Origin: Trichosphaerium sp. ATCC 40318
Taxonomy: Eukaryota > Discosea > Flabellinia > Trichosidae
Assembly (NCBI GenBank): GCA_038496445.1
Contig: JALMLS010000076.1
Location: forward strand, 186,001-250,000
DNA: 64,000 bases
Reading direction: 5' to 3'
The translations under genes and the position numbers were made by a program. This document shows, piece by piece, positions 1 to 11,758 of the stretch. How positions within the stretch are numbered: the stretch's first letter is position 1; each line of letters opens with the position of its first letter. Under the pieces are notes generated by a model that saw only the letters and a list, made by a program, of their open reading frames with translations, was not told the origin of the DNA and made no database searches.

Positions 1-307
1 CACCAGAAAGAAGGGAAAGATCTTTGTCTGTTGCTTCAGGGAAGGCCCACAAAGATATGATGGTGTTTTTGAGAAGAGGACTTCCTGAAAGACGAGAGCA
101 ATCTGAACTTGATTTAACCTTTATTGTTCCATAGCCAACGTGGTGGTGTATGATGTCTGATAATCGTTTACAGCTTTGAGAAACGGCAAATCGATTCTTA
201 ACGGCCACAAACTGAAGTAAATGGGCGATTATCTCTGAAGGGAAGTCTAAAATCGATGTATCGCTCGATCTGTCCTTAAATAAAGCACGTGATAGCTGCC
301 GATCCAT
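1..307 (-). CDS. F-box/LRR family protein, N-terminal part (cut by window edge)
   Basis: Only the first 102 codons are inside the window; the gene continues past the left edge. The ATG is at 307-305. Residues about 20-62 look like an F-box (LDFPSEIIAHLLQF, then SQSCKRLSDIIHHHVGY), the same layout as in the genes at 29956-31671 and 59968-61137. The last visible residues (TDKDLSLLSG) match the start of the leucine-rich unit TDEGIKALAG of those genes, so LRRs probably follow. F-box proteins of this kind usually act as substrate receptors of SCF ubiquitin ligases through SKP1, which is also in this window. Unlike its relatives there is no intron before the F-box. A CACGTG lies within codons 6-8 (286-291). 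A degenerate copy of this 5' end is at 21121. Confidence 0.75.
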   Translation of the reverse strand, partial: MDRQLSRALFKDRSSDTSILDFPSEIIAHLLQFVAVKNRFAVSQSCKRLSDIIHHHVGYGTIKVKSSSDCSRLSGSPLLKNTIISLWAFPEATDKDLSLLSG

Positions 308-721
308 AAGAACAATCACTAGATATTAGGCGCTGCGCTTACTTGAAGTTAAGGGCGTCTTCGTGTAAACGTTATGGGAAACAACACGTTTTGTGTTTAA
401 GGCTGTTCCTTAATCTGTTGTTGTTAAGTTTCAATGTAAAAGTCAGTAACCAACCAGTTTCAGACTCAAGAAAAGTGATAAGCTGGTACAAGACCCAGAA
501 AAGATATCAACAAACGATTAAAAAAACAAGTCAGCTAGTTATGGAAGTCTATAAACCTGGTTCTATTTACAGACTAGAAAAATACAACTTTATAAACCAA
601 TACTCGCGGCAGTAAAGGGGATACAAACGAAAGTTAAGTCCATCAACAAAACCAGAAAAAACCTGTTCGTTTTTGTCCAACAGCTCCATATCGGTCACAC
701 GTCAAACTATTAGGAATGAAC
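308..721. other. Gap between divergent genes, no gene seen
   Basis: This 414-base stretch separates the leftward F-box gene from the rightward receptor gene, so it should hold both promoters. An open frame at 343-615 has no ATG and no family features, and I do not call it. A short ATG-less region with mixed composition is all that can be seen. Confidence 0.5.
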
Positions 722-2727
722 ATGTTGCTTTGCGTTTTATTCGCGGTTATATGTACGTAAAAGCGGTTTAGAGAGTATTAGCTTAAAGAACAGATCTAGT
801 GGCCCCTGCGTGCTCTATAATCAGTGTGACGCATACCAATGGCACTGAGACGTTCTACGACTCATCGTCTCTTCCGTACGGAGGTCGAGTCTTACTTTTT
901 TTTAAAATCTTCTTTTGACAGTTACTCTGGCATTCCAAATCCAAAGGCATCAATATCTGGAGTGCTAGGCACAGAAACGGAGTATTCTGGCTTAGTAGCG
1001 CTCATTACAGAAGAAGAATACAGGCTAAGAACAGGAAGCGCAGAGAAGGCAATATTGTGCGTATGCTTACTGTAAAAAGAGACTAAAAACAAAGCAAGGA
1101 AGTACCAAGATAGAGGCGCTGTTGCTGTTATTCTGCAATCTGAAAAGGACGCGAAGCCAGGGTTCGGATACTACATTACTGATGGGATTGCATCAGATGA
1201 CGATGATATTAAAATTATATGCGTTGACATTCGTTATGAAGACTTTATTACTCTTCAACAGCTTGCCAGAGATAACATTACTATGAATATTACTATAATA
1301 CCAGAACAAAACCCTTGGGTACACAAAACCGTTGATCTGCATTTTTCTTCCTTTTTTTGGCTATTCACTTGAGTCTAGCGACATGTCTATTTTTTTGTTT
1401 TATGCAAGTAATACTTGTAAACAATTAGGGGCGCTTCTTGGTGTTTAGCAGTTTGATGTAAATGAAACTAATGCAAACCTTTTATTGTAGGTTGCTGTAT
1501 ATGGCTCAATCGCTTTTAATGTTCTATTTCAAGGGACTATGCTTCTCTTTGTCGTTTTTAATATCAGCTTATGTTTACTACGCTTACTGAACGGTTATCT
1601 AAGTAAAAAACTGTGGGTATTTCGTGTACCAACAGTAATACTCACGATAGAGTTGATTTCTAATTTACGTACGTTTTCTTTTTTCCTTGTTTTTACTTGA
1701 TTATACTGACGTTGCGTTCAAGTACGTCTTGTTTATGCGATAGACCCTATGTCTAGTCATAGGCTTTACTCATTCAAGATGGCAGATGTACTCGCGACTG
1801 TAACTTCTCCGTTTACTCTAGCCTCCTTTTTACTTCTCACACTTCATTGGTACGTTAAAATGTGAACTTGCAAGCTAGTCCGTAATGGTTTTGTCTTTTA
1901 CTAATTTCCTCTACGCGCGTAGGCATGCTTTGCTACATGCAAAAAATATTCAACTCAATAGCTTTATACCTAAGCTTCGTATTTATTTCATAGCATTTGT
2001 GATCTTTTCTTTTGGTTATGAGCTTATATTTGATGTACTTAAAATAGTATTAACAGGAGGCTTCTCTACAACCCTCCTTATTACCCAAGCAATGTTTTAT
2101 GTCATAAGCTTTGCTGTAATAGCAGTTTTATACTCTGTAACCGGATACAGAGTATTGAAAAAAATTGCAAGACTGAAGCGTCTAGCGTCCGTTAAACCGA
2201 AATCTCTATCACCTATAAGAGGCGTACGTTGTAAAATCAATAGTAGGATTTTCGTGCTAAAGCTCTTGTTTCAGGTTACTATTCGCGCTATTGGAGGTGG
2301 TCTATGCTTAGTAGGTTATATACTCTTCTCAATGTCCACAGCAAGCAGCCTTTTTTTGATTCCTGCTGCAACATCCGTAATCATCTACACTATCTATTTC
2401 TTTCAAAATCTGGCTTCTGCGCTTATGATACTCAATTTCTTCGCAAACTCAAAGTCCATCAATAGCACTAGTGCGAATGTCGCCAAATCAAAGGGAACAT
2501 ACGCAAGCGGGAGAGTTGCAATGTCACAAATAGACATTGTAACCATGAAGAAAGGTGATTCTACTGGGATTGACACCCCATCTACAAGCAGTTCACCACC
2601 ACAAACGCCAAAGGAGCTTGAAGTAGTTGTCGATGAAGAAGACGCGAAAAATGCACCAAAAAAAAAACGGAAAAAGACGCGGCGTCCGAAGGAACAACGC
2701 GCTGTAGAAGTTGATAATGTACATTAA
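722..2727 (+). CDS. PA-domain seven-pass membrane receptor-like protein, copy A
   Basis: Exons read by eye: 722-752, 794-875, 922-1056, 1099-about 1319, 1491-1668, 1723-1849, 1923-2727. The product starts with a signal peptide (MLLCVLFAVI). A protease-associated-like (PA) lumenal domain follows (RGAVAVILQ; GFGYYITDG; D-rich loop; ITMNITIIP ending in QNPW). Then come about seven hydrophobic helices and a basic, Ser/Pro-rich cytosolic tail with KKKRKKTRR near the end. The DPMSSH and LLTLHWH landmarks line up with copy B downstream. Topology suggests a cell-surface receptor, but no ligand or G-protein coupling can be inferred. The exon join between 1319 and 1491 is the least certain. Copy B starts 196 bases downstream on the same strand, so this is a tandem duplication. 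Confidence 0.75.
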
Positions 2728-2922
2728 CGTTCGTTTTGGGCTTGCAGTACAATAAACTTGATCTGTACTAAATCAATCGTGTTATTTATATTACCAATGT
2801 GCTCGGTACGTTATACTCTAAAGCGTATCAGGTAAAAGACGCCAATTGGATGCGCTCTCCCTCCTGACTTAATGTAGTTTTGAATTTGTGAAAGGGTTTT
2901 CAGGCTTGGGCGCCATATAGAG

Positions 2923-5900
2923 ATGCTATGGTTTAGTCTGCTTTTTACAGCGACTTTTCTGTCTAGTTTAGCTTATGGTGCTTCACCCGCAAAAAACATG
3001 GTTGTAAGATTCCCTGATGGCCAAGAGCGTGCGTTTAAAGCATATATGTAACTTGTAGACTAATTTTAAAAATAAGATGTCTTTAACGCACCATTGTTGA
3101 AGTTTACATCCAATGAGGTCGTAGTTAACTACACACTTACACTGGTACGTTACTTGGCTAAAAAAAAAGGTCTTTCGAGTACAAAACGTATTATAGATTT
3201 TAACGAAAAAAGCACACTGCACTAACCAATAAAGTATCAGAACGCTGACAGCTTGTTTTGATACTTCAATGTTTCGGTTTTTTATTTTACGGACTCCTTT
3301 GTCACAAAACACCACCGATCATGTCAGTTTTACCAGTGCCTTTTTAAGCAAGTGTAGAAAATTATACCATCACCTGAAGAAAACAGAAAAAGAACGTTTT
3401 TTTTTTTTTTTGGGTTTTGTACACGCTAACTTTACACAAACATCATAAAATACATTGTTTTCTATTAAAACATAATAAGTACATATACTAACATATATAC
3501 AAATAGGTTGCAGATACATACAAAGGGAATATGACGAATAAAGCCGTTTTTGCTAAATTCAATTTTATTCCTATGGATAAGTTCGTTAAAAAGGCGCTTG
3601 ATAAGCTCAATGGTCGTCCTATTATGTTTGTATCTGGAACACTTGATAAGTACGTAGTTTTTTTGAAATAAAAAATCTTGTGCTGTAACGCTATCCTAAG
3701 TGGTCAGCGTATGATGTATCCAGCGACCGTAGTTGTTTTTGACTAAAAAACTTTATTGTAGAGTTGGTGGAAGAGGTGTGTTTTTGACCGACTTTAATAT
3801 GCCAGACGATATCATGCCAATAGTGGAATTGGGTGTAAAGGACTGCTCAATATTAATTGATGCATTTGAAATACATACAGAGCTAAATGTCACTTTCCTA
3901 GGTGAAGGTAAAGCACAAACATAATTTTTTTTGGATTTTTTTTTGCTTTTGTTACAAAACGAAAACAAAAGATAACTTGCTTATGCTCGTATTTTTGATC
4001 GATTTGACAATTTATTCTTGTCCTTGGGTGGGTTTTTTTGTTTTGGTTGAGTTGTTGCAGCGTTCTCTTGATGTAAAGAGACGCTAGGCAGAATATCAAA
4101 AAACCAGAAAAAAAAATGCCGATATCGAGAGAACAAGAATTCTGATTATTTTTCAAACAAAACTAAGCAACAAATCACTTCAAAATACCCTTTAAAAGCG
4201 TCAAGAAACAAAAGGTTTCTTAGTGGGTACAAATATTCTAAAAAAGAAATATTTCTCCGTTCTTTTTGGGTTCCTCTTTTAATACCTTTATATTCACGTG
4301 TTTTAGCTTATTTCCAACTTTTCTTCAAAAAGTCTACTTAATATTAATAAACTACATAGGTGTTAACGAATGGAAGATATGGTGCGACTCCTGGGTGTCG
4401 TACTTTACTCAATACGGACTTACAATGACTCCGTTAGTTTCATCATTAATTTTTGTATTATACACTCTTTATAGTATTATACAACGTCGTGCTCTCACAA
4501 CAATCCCAGTTTTGATTATATCTCTACACAGTGTTGCTTTATTACGTACGTTTAATCAATATAAACATCATATAAGCTTATACAACGTTTGTTTTAGTTG
4601 GCATTGTTCTTTGTCTTGATGTCATTCACAGAAATTTATACCCAGCAACTGCAACAGTTGCTCTTCTTGATGGTGTAATACCACCTACTATTGTAAGTAC
4701 AATACTTGTTTCAATGTATTGGTACGTACCCAAAAAAGCAACACATAGCACTGCAATCGGCGCTGTGATGCTAAAGAGTTTTTTTTCTTTTTTTTTTTTT
4801 CTGATTCACAAAAATCTTGAAGACTCTCTATACGTTTGGAATAACTATTGCGACTGTCAATTAGATTATCAAATCTATGTTATAACATTATGTTTTTGTT
4901 TATTGGATTTTTTTATTAGGCATGAGACGCTTTGCAATGCTGGTATTCAAGTTAATACTTACTTAACACGCTATCAAATACCTTTTTATTGTGCATCTGT
5001 ATTTTTACTTGCACTTTGGATTACATTTGTATTTATACGTATTTTATTACAAGTGCCATATGCTGATACTGCATACGCATCTTTCTTTATAATCTGTGTA
5101 ACAGGTACGAATATTTTTTTTTAATTCTCATTTTTTTCCATGTTTTCTAAAAATGGTTACATAACGAGCATGAGCGATATTTTATGATTGTTTTATTATC
5201 ATAAACTATTTTATTACTATATTAATTCTTTGTATTATCATTGATGGGCGTTTTTAAGCTCAGAGTAGGATTTCTTTAGATCACTACCAAAGCCTTTGTT
5301 TTGTTTTTTTTTTCTCGAGGTCTGCTTGTTTTGCTTACAGCTGTATAGCTATTATGATATTCTATACAGTTACTACTATTCGTATAGCTGTTAAAGTACA
5401 TACTGCCGATCACAGAAGCAGCAAACCTATAGTACACCGAGTACGTGTTTACTATTTTTAATATTTTTTGGAGTTGCTTCTTCTAACTCCTTCTTATTTA
5501 GCTTCTATGGCGCATGGGTTTTATGTTACTAGGCTATCTATTATTCATAGTGGCGTTTTTGATAATTATCAGTGGCTTCATAGGCACTCCAGTCGGTACA
5601 CAAACAAACACGTTCTAAACAACTTTGTTGACTCTTGAAGAAAAAAAAACTTTTTTTGTGAACTCTTGATCTTGAGCTATTTTCTGATGATGGTTAGGTA
5701 ATTCATTGGCATTCACTTTTACCTATGCATTTGCAAGTGTTGTTGCTGCAGTACAAGTAATGGGACTTCATGTTCCAAACAGGAAAACAAAGTCACTCGC
5801 TAAAGATAGCTCTCGTGCTAAAGACGAAAGCTCAAACTCGCTTGCTAAGGATAGTGAACTTGCTAAAAGTAGCTCACTTGTTAGAGATGATAAAGATAGT

Positions 5901-5996
5901 TTAAGTATAACATCTGGTGATGAGTTAAATGTTGTCGGTGAAAGATCGTTATCACATGTTATGAATACTACCTCAAGTTCAAGTTTTGTAGATTAG
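2923..5996 (+). CDS. PA-domain seven-pass membrane receptor-like protein, copy B
   Basis: Ten exons: 2923-3028, 3077-3144, 3507-3649, 3762-3907, 4360-4545, 4598-4721, 4920-5104, 5349-5440, 5502-5595, 5698-5996. All junction phases agree. Signal peptide MLWFSLLFTATFLSSLAYG is followed by a short PA-like domain (GGRGVFLTD, LNVTFLG), an EWKIWCDSW linker, about seven membrane helices (for example LVSMYWHETL) and a Ser/Lys/Asp-rich tail with imperfect LAKDSS repeats. It is paralogous to copy A: the same order of domains and the same intron position after the conserved Trp of the fourth helix. Several introns are longer than the local norm (3145-3506, 3908-4359, 4722-4919, 5105-5348). Function beyond a receptor-like membrane protein is unknown. 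Confidence 0.78.
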
Positions 5997-6758
5997 AAAA
6001 TAAAGAAAGAAAATTAAAAAAAAAAAGAAACAACCAACAAGAACATTATTTTTTCAAAGACCTCACGCCTCCTAGTTTTTATTTTTAAAGAAAATATTCG
6101 ATATGGTAATAAGAGTTGAATAATCTAGGCTGTTTAATGAATGCAGTTTCTTATAGTGCTACCAACTAGTTTTTGACTGGAGAGACAAAGTCGTCAGACT
6201 TCTTCGACGGTGAAAATATAGGTCACAAGAAAGTGAGAGACTTTGTACCTCTCTATCGTTGCAACAAGAGCTACCCAATAACAAGGTATCGTAATCTCAA
6301 CCTCCCCGCTTAAGCTCCTCCATCTCCTAACTTGCGAGTCAGAGGTCTGCCTCTTGGCGGCTAAAGGCCATTACATAACGCATATGTTGATTTTTATCCC
6401 TAGCTGATGTATTTTTTTCTTCCCATAAGAACAATCTTTAGTCATAACGTGTCAACGTAGTCATAAACAGCTTTGCGAGTTATCTAAGCTGTCTTTGTGG
6501 TTGCATTGCATATACGCCGATTTATCATGTATGTATGTAACAGATGAGGGTTTGAAGGCCTTGGCAGGTGTACAATCTAACAAACTTAGCAACAATCAAA
6601 AATGTGAGGTGAACTTATTTTACAGACATCACGTGATGTGATCGGGGAAAAAAAAGTTCGCAAAGTAGTTTATTCAATCACCAACAAACCAATTCCACAT
6701 TCTAGTGTTACAAAGAAGATAATAAGCCTGTAGCTTAGTGGAAACCAATATCATTAAT
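5997..6758. other. Intergenic region with one LRR relic
   Basis: Between the receptor gene and the leftward P0 gene. It begins with an A-rich tract likely to hold the receptor gene's polyadenylation region. The only recognisable coding trace is the LRR fragment at 6537-6599, listed separately. No other gene is seen. Confidence 0.5.
6537..6599 (+). pseudogene. Isolated LRR unit of the F-box/LRR family
   Basis: Reads V-TDEGLKALAGVQ in one frame, matching the repeat unit TDEGIKALAGVH of the genes at 29956 and 59968. The flanks have no further repeats and no F-box, so this is a one-repeat relic of a lost or transposed copy. Confidence 0.55.
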
Positions 6759-8315
6759 TTAAATATAGTCTAATTTGTTCTTTATTATCTTGCCCATTAT
6801 CTAAAGCTCTGGTTAGGAGTATTTAAAGTGAGCACTACCATACCATTTCAGCATGTTCAAATTTATAATCAGTAGCCATAACAACAGACAGTAAATTCGT
6901 GTATCCATTCATTATGTACCTCTGAAAAAATATTTTAAGTACAGGGCTACTTAATCAACAACTTTTTTGGTGTTATTACACGTACCTGCATTGAGCATAC
7001 TGTCGGTATACCAGTGACTGCTGATATAGCTTCTATTTGACGAGCAGCATACCTAACATTTGATAATACAGTCATTGCACCGTGGTTCAGAATAGAAGCA
7101 TTATTAAAAAATCCGTCAATAAATATTCCTAAAACATGAGTACGCTTTGGAACAGACTTAAATCCACATGTTAGAGAATAAAGATCAATTAACTAACACA
7201 AGCGGTACCTTGATATTTAACGTACGCAATAAAGATGCCTCAGAAGCTCCTACCTTACCACCCTTTTGAATTAAATGCTTGTGTGATAAAATTTCGATTT
7301 TCCCTCCCGTTATTTTAGAAGCAATATTCAAAGCTGCTCAAAACAATTAGGTGGTGTCAGTTTATCAGAACTTTATGTACCAGGTATAAAGGACGTTTTG
7401 GTTGGCTCCAGATCTGAGAGGGTAATTAGAACTTTGAGTTTAATATCGTGATCACGTGCTTGTTATGCCTGGACGAAGAAAAACATCAACTGGGCAAGTT
7501 TGACCTACTTTGGCATACTGAAATTCTGATACAAGGTATACCAAATCAGAAATAACATTAAAATCGTCATTTGTGAATATTAAACCTCTACGGCTACCAG
7601 CAAGTTGATCTACAAGGAAGTATTTGTGATAAGTTCTCTGAAAAATAAGAAAAAAAAAACACAAAGAAAATCATCAAAAAGAAAAAGCTTCAATCATTCG
7701 CTCATGGAAGTCTAGCTTACAGCTAAACCAGAACACTACTAAAACCCACTTCCCTACTTTATATTGTAGCTAATAAGATAAATAAAGAGTTCTAAAACAA
7801 CCGAACTGTCGGACAAATACAGAGAGATTGTGTGCGACTTTTGATGTTTTTTTTTTTTTTTTGTGTTTTCTGGCTTTTGTACATACCTTGTAATTTTTTG
7901 TACTCCGCTAACGCGGTTTTAGTCGTTGCAGTTCTTTTAGCATGCATTTCAATAGCTTTACGCATTATCGACTAGAAAAAATCCGTTACGCCACCACATG
8001 GTGTGGGGGTTTCCCGCTAGGAGCGCTGGGCGGCGCTTAAAAACAACTTACTTGTTTACACATTGTCAGAACAGCATCATGAGCTCGTAATCCCGACCTT
8101 ATTGCTGCTAGAATCGCACTCGTTGCTTGTGAGCAATCAAGGATCATAACCGTGTCATAACTCCCTAAATACTCCAACAACAATCGCAGGTGCTCTTCCT
8201 TCCTTTCTTTATTGCGTTGAGCACTCTCGTATTCTCTCCGTTGGTATTCGCTATTAGCAATAAACTCTGTACTACCATTAGCCCTTTTACGCGGGTGTTG
8301 AAGTGCTTCAGCCAT
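6759..8315 (-). CDS. Divergent ribosomal stalk protein P0 (uL10 family)
   Basis: Multi-exon. In order: an unusually charged N-terminus, then [32 protein letters not shown] (the GKN-M-RRAI site of P0), [44 protein letters not shown], and [13 protein letters not shown] before a short end. These follow the P0 order closely. P0 anchors P1/P2 on the large ribosomal subunit and recruits elongation factors. Odd points: the acidic C-terminal stalk peptide of P0 is absent (the frame ends soon after HAEM or, with one more intron, IIKNKLDYI); one intron (7414-7459) uses a GC donor, GCACGT; and the join at the 220-base intron (7665-7886) is one base out of phase in my reading. The start at 8315 is the first Met of the MAEALQ exon; an in-frame Met lies at 8360. 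A P0 paralogue is more likely than the main P0. Confidence 0.7.
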
Positions 8316-9023
8316 TGTTTTGTGTTTTGAATGGAAATAAATACAAAACCGAATTTTCATCGAACGGACTTATATTTTTACATGGTTTGTGAACATAGGT
8401 ACCTCCCACAACTCTGCAAGCTATCCATTATGTGAGCGTCAGGGCAGAAAGTCACGTGCATACTACAAATAGGAAACCCAAATATGTCAAAAAAAAAAGG
8501 CAAAAATTCGGCACACTAATCGTCGCTACAGCTAGGATAGTGCCATTTCTAGCATTGTGGTATGAACCATGTTACTTCCAGGACAGAACACAGAACTTTT
8601 TGCTGGATGTCTTGTCTCAGAAGGGTTGTCAAGAACTGAAGCTTTAGACTTATCAAGTATGATGAACACATTCACTTAAAATACATATGCAGCTTTACAG
8701 TTATAAAATATAGCAGCGAATGGCTAAATTGTACTTGCTGAAAAAAAAACAGGCTGTAAAACTTACGAAAATACAAAGATGTTGCGCAATTATTGGCATG
8801 GTCATCCAGAATTTCATATAAATTTAGCATAAGACCATTAACTTGTTCTAAACAAGTATTACAATACTATCAAGGGCGCTCTGGGAGGAAAGACGTTCAG
8901 TCTTTGGTGGCTCTGGTGTAGCCGCGCGAGCTGATTTATTCTACCAAGTCAATAGTGTATGTAGTGATAAGTTATTGCTTAATTTTACCATCACATGGCA
9001 GATTAAATATCAAAGTAGGATGT
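8316..9023. other. Intergenic region, no gene seen
   Basis: Lies upstream of P0 and downstream of the Zn2Cys6 gene. It contains a CACGTG (8453-8458) about 140 bases upstream of the P0 start. Open frames here lack family features. Confidence 0.5.
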
Positions 9024-11319
9024 TCAAAAATAAGATGTTTTAGGCAGGAACAACTCATCTGGTATGTTCAAAAAATCCTCTTGGTATACGTCTTCACTGA
9101 CAGCACCTCCCACATCCTTCACTTGATCAAAATCTTCATCTTGCATTTGAAATAGCTTCTCTAAACTGTTTTTATCATACTGCAATCCATGGAAATCAGC
9201 TGTATCCATCAACGACCTAAAATCCAAATGTCAAAATTGTTATTCCTCACTTACCTCTTTTTTTTTTCTCGTCATGTTTGTAAAATTATGAGAAATAATG
9301 TACAAACCTCAATAATCTCCTACAAGGCTCTCCAGGAAATTCATTGAACATTTTCACCATCACCTAAAAAAGAAGGGCCAAGTAAGTTTCAACAAATGTA
9401 AGTCAAAATTTGGAACAGTAAATCTATTTACCTCTTTCACTAGTTGTACATCTCCTCCATGTATTGCAATCAACCCAATATCATGCGTAAGATACAAGTG
9501 TTTAGGGCTTCTTGCTGGATACACACAGTAATCCTTGAATAGATGCCTTGCACGCTTAAAAAAAATGAAAAAAAAAATTGATGTAAAAGAGAAAAACATA
9601 ATGTTGCCTGCCATACCTTTACTGCTTCATTGACTTGGCCTCCTGCAAAGTATACAATAGCATATATAATAGCACTACTAGTTCTAAAACTTGTCCATAA
9701 CTCAGGGTGTGTACTTTGTTGAACACTTGATATTAGATCCTTCATTACAGCTAGGTCATAAAGAAACTGTGCGAATTCATCTTGTGACTTGAAAAAAAAA
9801 AAAAATCAACCTAATTTCTTTGAAAGGCAAAAAAACATTTGACAATGTACAATCTTGCTCAGGCGGAACCCATTTTCAGTTTGAACAGAAATTGTCATCC
9901 AAATCTAAACAACACAACAAGTTAGGTCGCTTAGGTTAATGGATATTCCTACCTTGCCTAAAGAGCACCACATAAGCTGCAGCTTAAGGGGCATAGATGC
10001 CTTTATTGGATTTGCAAAAACAGATGCTAGTTCATCTCTAAACAACGACAGCTTCTGCAGCTCCTTCTCCCTAAGCATTCAATTTATCAATATCTTTTTT
10101 CCTTGGTGATAGAATAGCTTACCTGTTTGTGAAGATATGATGTGTGAATAGCCTACATCGTCGTTCAAGAGTATGCAAATAGTCAAGTGATTTATACAAG
10201 GGATCTTTCACGAGTTCACAAAGCATGTCTAGTATTAGTGTCACATGTTAAAGAACGCTTATTAGCAAAAACTACAGCCTTGCAAGTTGACATACTATAT
10301 CCTTTCTTATTGTAGTAGGAAATACTGTCCGCTTCAAAGAATCCGCACCCTCTGCCCAAAAGAACTAGGCCAGCTTTCAACATGGTTAGCAGGGCCAGAT
10401 GTTCAAAATGAGTTACAAACAGCTTACTGGCAACGCTGGGATGTGATGTGTCTTCTAAGTTTATAGACAATTGTTCACATGCTTCTAACAACTTCATTGA
10501 CGCTTCTACATGTGTATCTTGAGCGCCAATTGCAAGTATACTAAGAACTTCAAAGACTTGAAGTTCACCCGACAAAACTTGAGTTTGTTAAGAAGGAGAT
10601 ACAAAATTAAACCATGCCGTACTACTGCAAGTTTCAAACAGCTCATTAACAACCTGTGAGTTCCAGTGACGTACAGGTACAGCCTAGATTGTATCAGAAT
10701 GGAGACGGGCTGTTTATGAGCCGTGAATTTCGTAGGCAGATGACCGGTAATCCATAGGATTTTACTTGAGATTTTGGACTTCTGCCACGAAACTTACGGC
10801 CGTTGCGTACATAACGTGGATAATATTTTCTCTTATAAGACTCTAACCATATTGTAACACAAGCTGTAACGTTTAAATCAGCGCACAGTTGTAGAAATCT
10901 TGTCTTATAGACACGTGTCAGATTAAAAATAAAAAAAAAAAGTAAGAAAAAAAAAAACCCCAACAACAAAATGAATACCTGCTTTCTCTGCGTGGTCTTA
11001 CTATACATTCTACGCCAATGAGCGATTTCACGTTCTTGCAAAGCCAATTGCTCTTTTAATTTCTTTATCGTTAATGGACTCCCTTTTGGCTTGTTATTTT
11101 ACTACAACGGAGAACAAGTCACGGACCCTTATTTGGGCCCCTTTTCTTTTGTATTGGGTAAACACAATCTATGTTTTTTTGTAAACAACGTGTACATGGC
11201 GAATCTTCACTGCACTTCGCGTGACTCTTCCTACAAGCAATACAAGCGCGGCTGCTCCGTGTACGTTTTCCAGAAGCTGTACTAACGCGTCGTTTTTTAG
11301 GCGGTGGCGGTATGGACAT
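9024..11319 (-). CDS. Zn2Cys6 (fungal-type) transcription factor
   Basis: Near the N-terminus is a perfect binuclear zinc cluster, C-x2-C-x6-C-x5-C-x2-C-x6-C (CIACRKSHAKC then CTRCLQKNIDC), flanked by basic residues (KKRR, KRTRSSR). A short coiled coil follows (EQLALQEREIAHWRRMY), then a long helical region (TRFLQLCADLN, SGELQVFEVLSILAIGAQ, RTSSAIIYAIVYFAGGQ). It ends acidic (FFNIPDEL-like, stop at 9024). This family binds CGG-type half sites as dimers in the nucleus. About a dozen exons. Start at 11319 (MSIPPPPKKRR); an in-frame Met at 11388 is possible. Joins between 10800 and 10560 need unusual donors (GTCATC, GTACGG). A perfect 22-base palindrome lies 114 bases upstream. The family is best known in fungi but also occurs in some amoebae. 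Confidence 0.85.
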
Positions 11320-11758
11320 ACTAGAGACTGCGAAGGAGCGCTCAAATTGGTTTCCGCGATGCTGTCTGTTGTACAAATGGCAATTCACGAAAAAAAAGAC
11401 TTGAGTTGACTTAAAAAGGACTTTTTAAAACTAATTAGTTAAATTTAACTAATTTTGGCCAAGGATTTATCATCAGTTTGTAACAGGGTTTAAGGGGCTG
11501 GATGGTGTAATTTTCCTTTTTTACGCACGTGACATACGGTTGTAGCAATATGTAAGCGCCTTGGGCTGTATTCAAGAAATTTGTTCCGTCGTTCTATCTG
11601 CAGTACGTCCCCTTCGCTTTCTACCAGCTACAGGGTCTACTATCAGCAATGTGTGATTGTAAAATCATCTGACTATTATTTTTTTTTTGTTGGGAAGTTT
11701 GTTAATCTTCTGTTCCTTATGATTGTTCGAAAGAACTTTATGCTATGGATTGGTAGTA
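11320..11758. other. Intergenic region upstream of the Zn2Cys6 gene
   Basis: Contains a CACGTG near 11526 and the palindrome at 11433-11454. An open frame at 11581-11787 lacks an ATG and any family match. No gene seen. Confidence 0.5.
11433..11454. promoter_or_regulatory. Perfect 22-base palindrome upstream of the Zn2Cys6 gene
   Basis: AATTAGTTAAA followed directly by TTTAACTAATT, a perfect inverted repeat with no spacer, 114 bases upstream of the ATG at 11319. Position and symmetry suggest a binding site for a dimeric factor, perhaps autoregulatory. That is inference; AT-rich palindromes can also arise by chance. Confidence 0.35.

Noticed and set aside
343-615. 90-codon open frame upstream of the first receptor gene
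   Set aside because: It opens with TTG, has no domain or signal features, and lies where two divergent promoters should be.
6727-6745. TAGCTTAGTGG resembling a tRNA A box
   Set aside because: No T arm or B box follows within the needed distance.
10560-10800. Apparent frameshifts and an in-frame TAA in the Zn2Cys6 gene, suggesting a pseudogene or a changed genetic code
   Set aside because: Introns of 63 and 45 bases restore the frame with conserved sequence on both sides, and TAA/TAG/TGA act as normal stops in the other genes.
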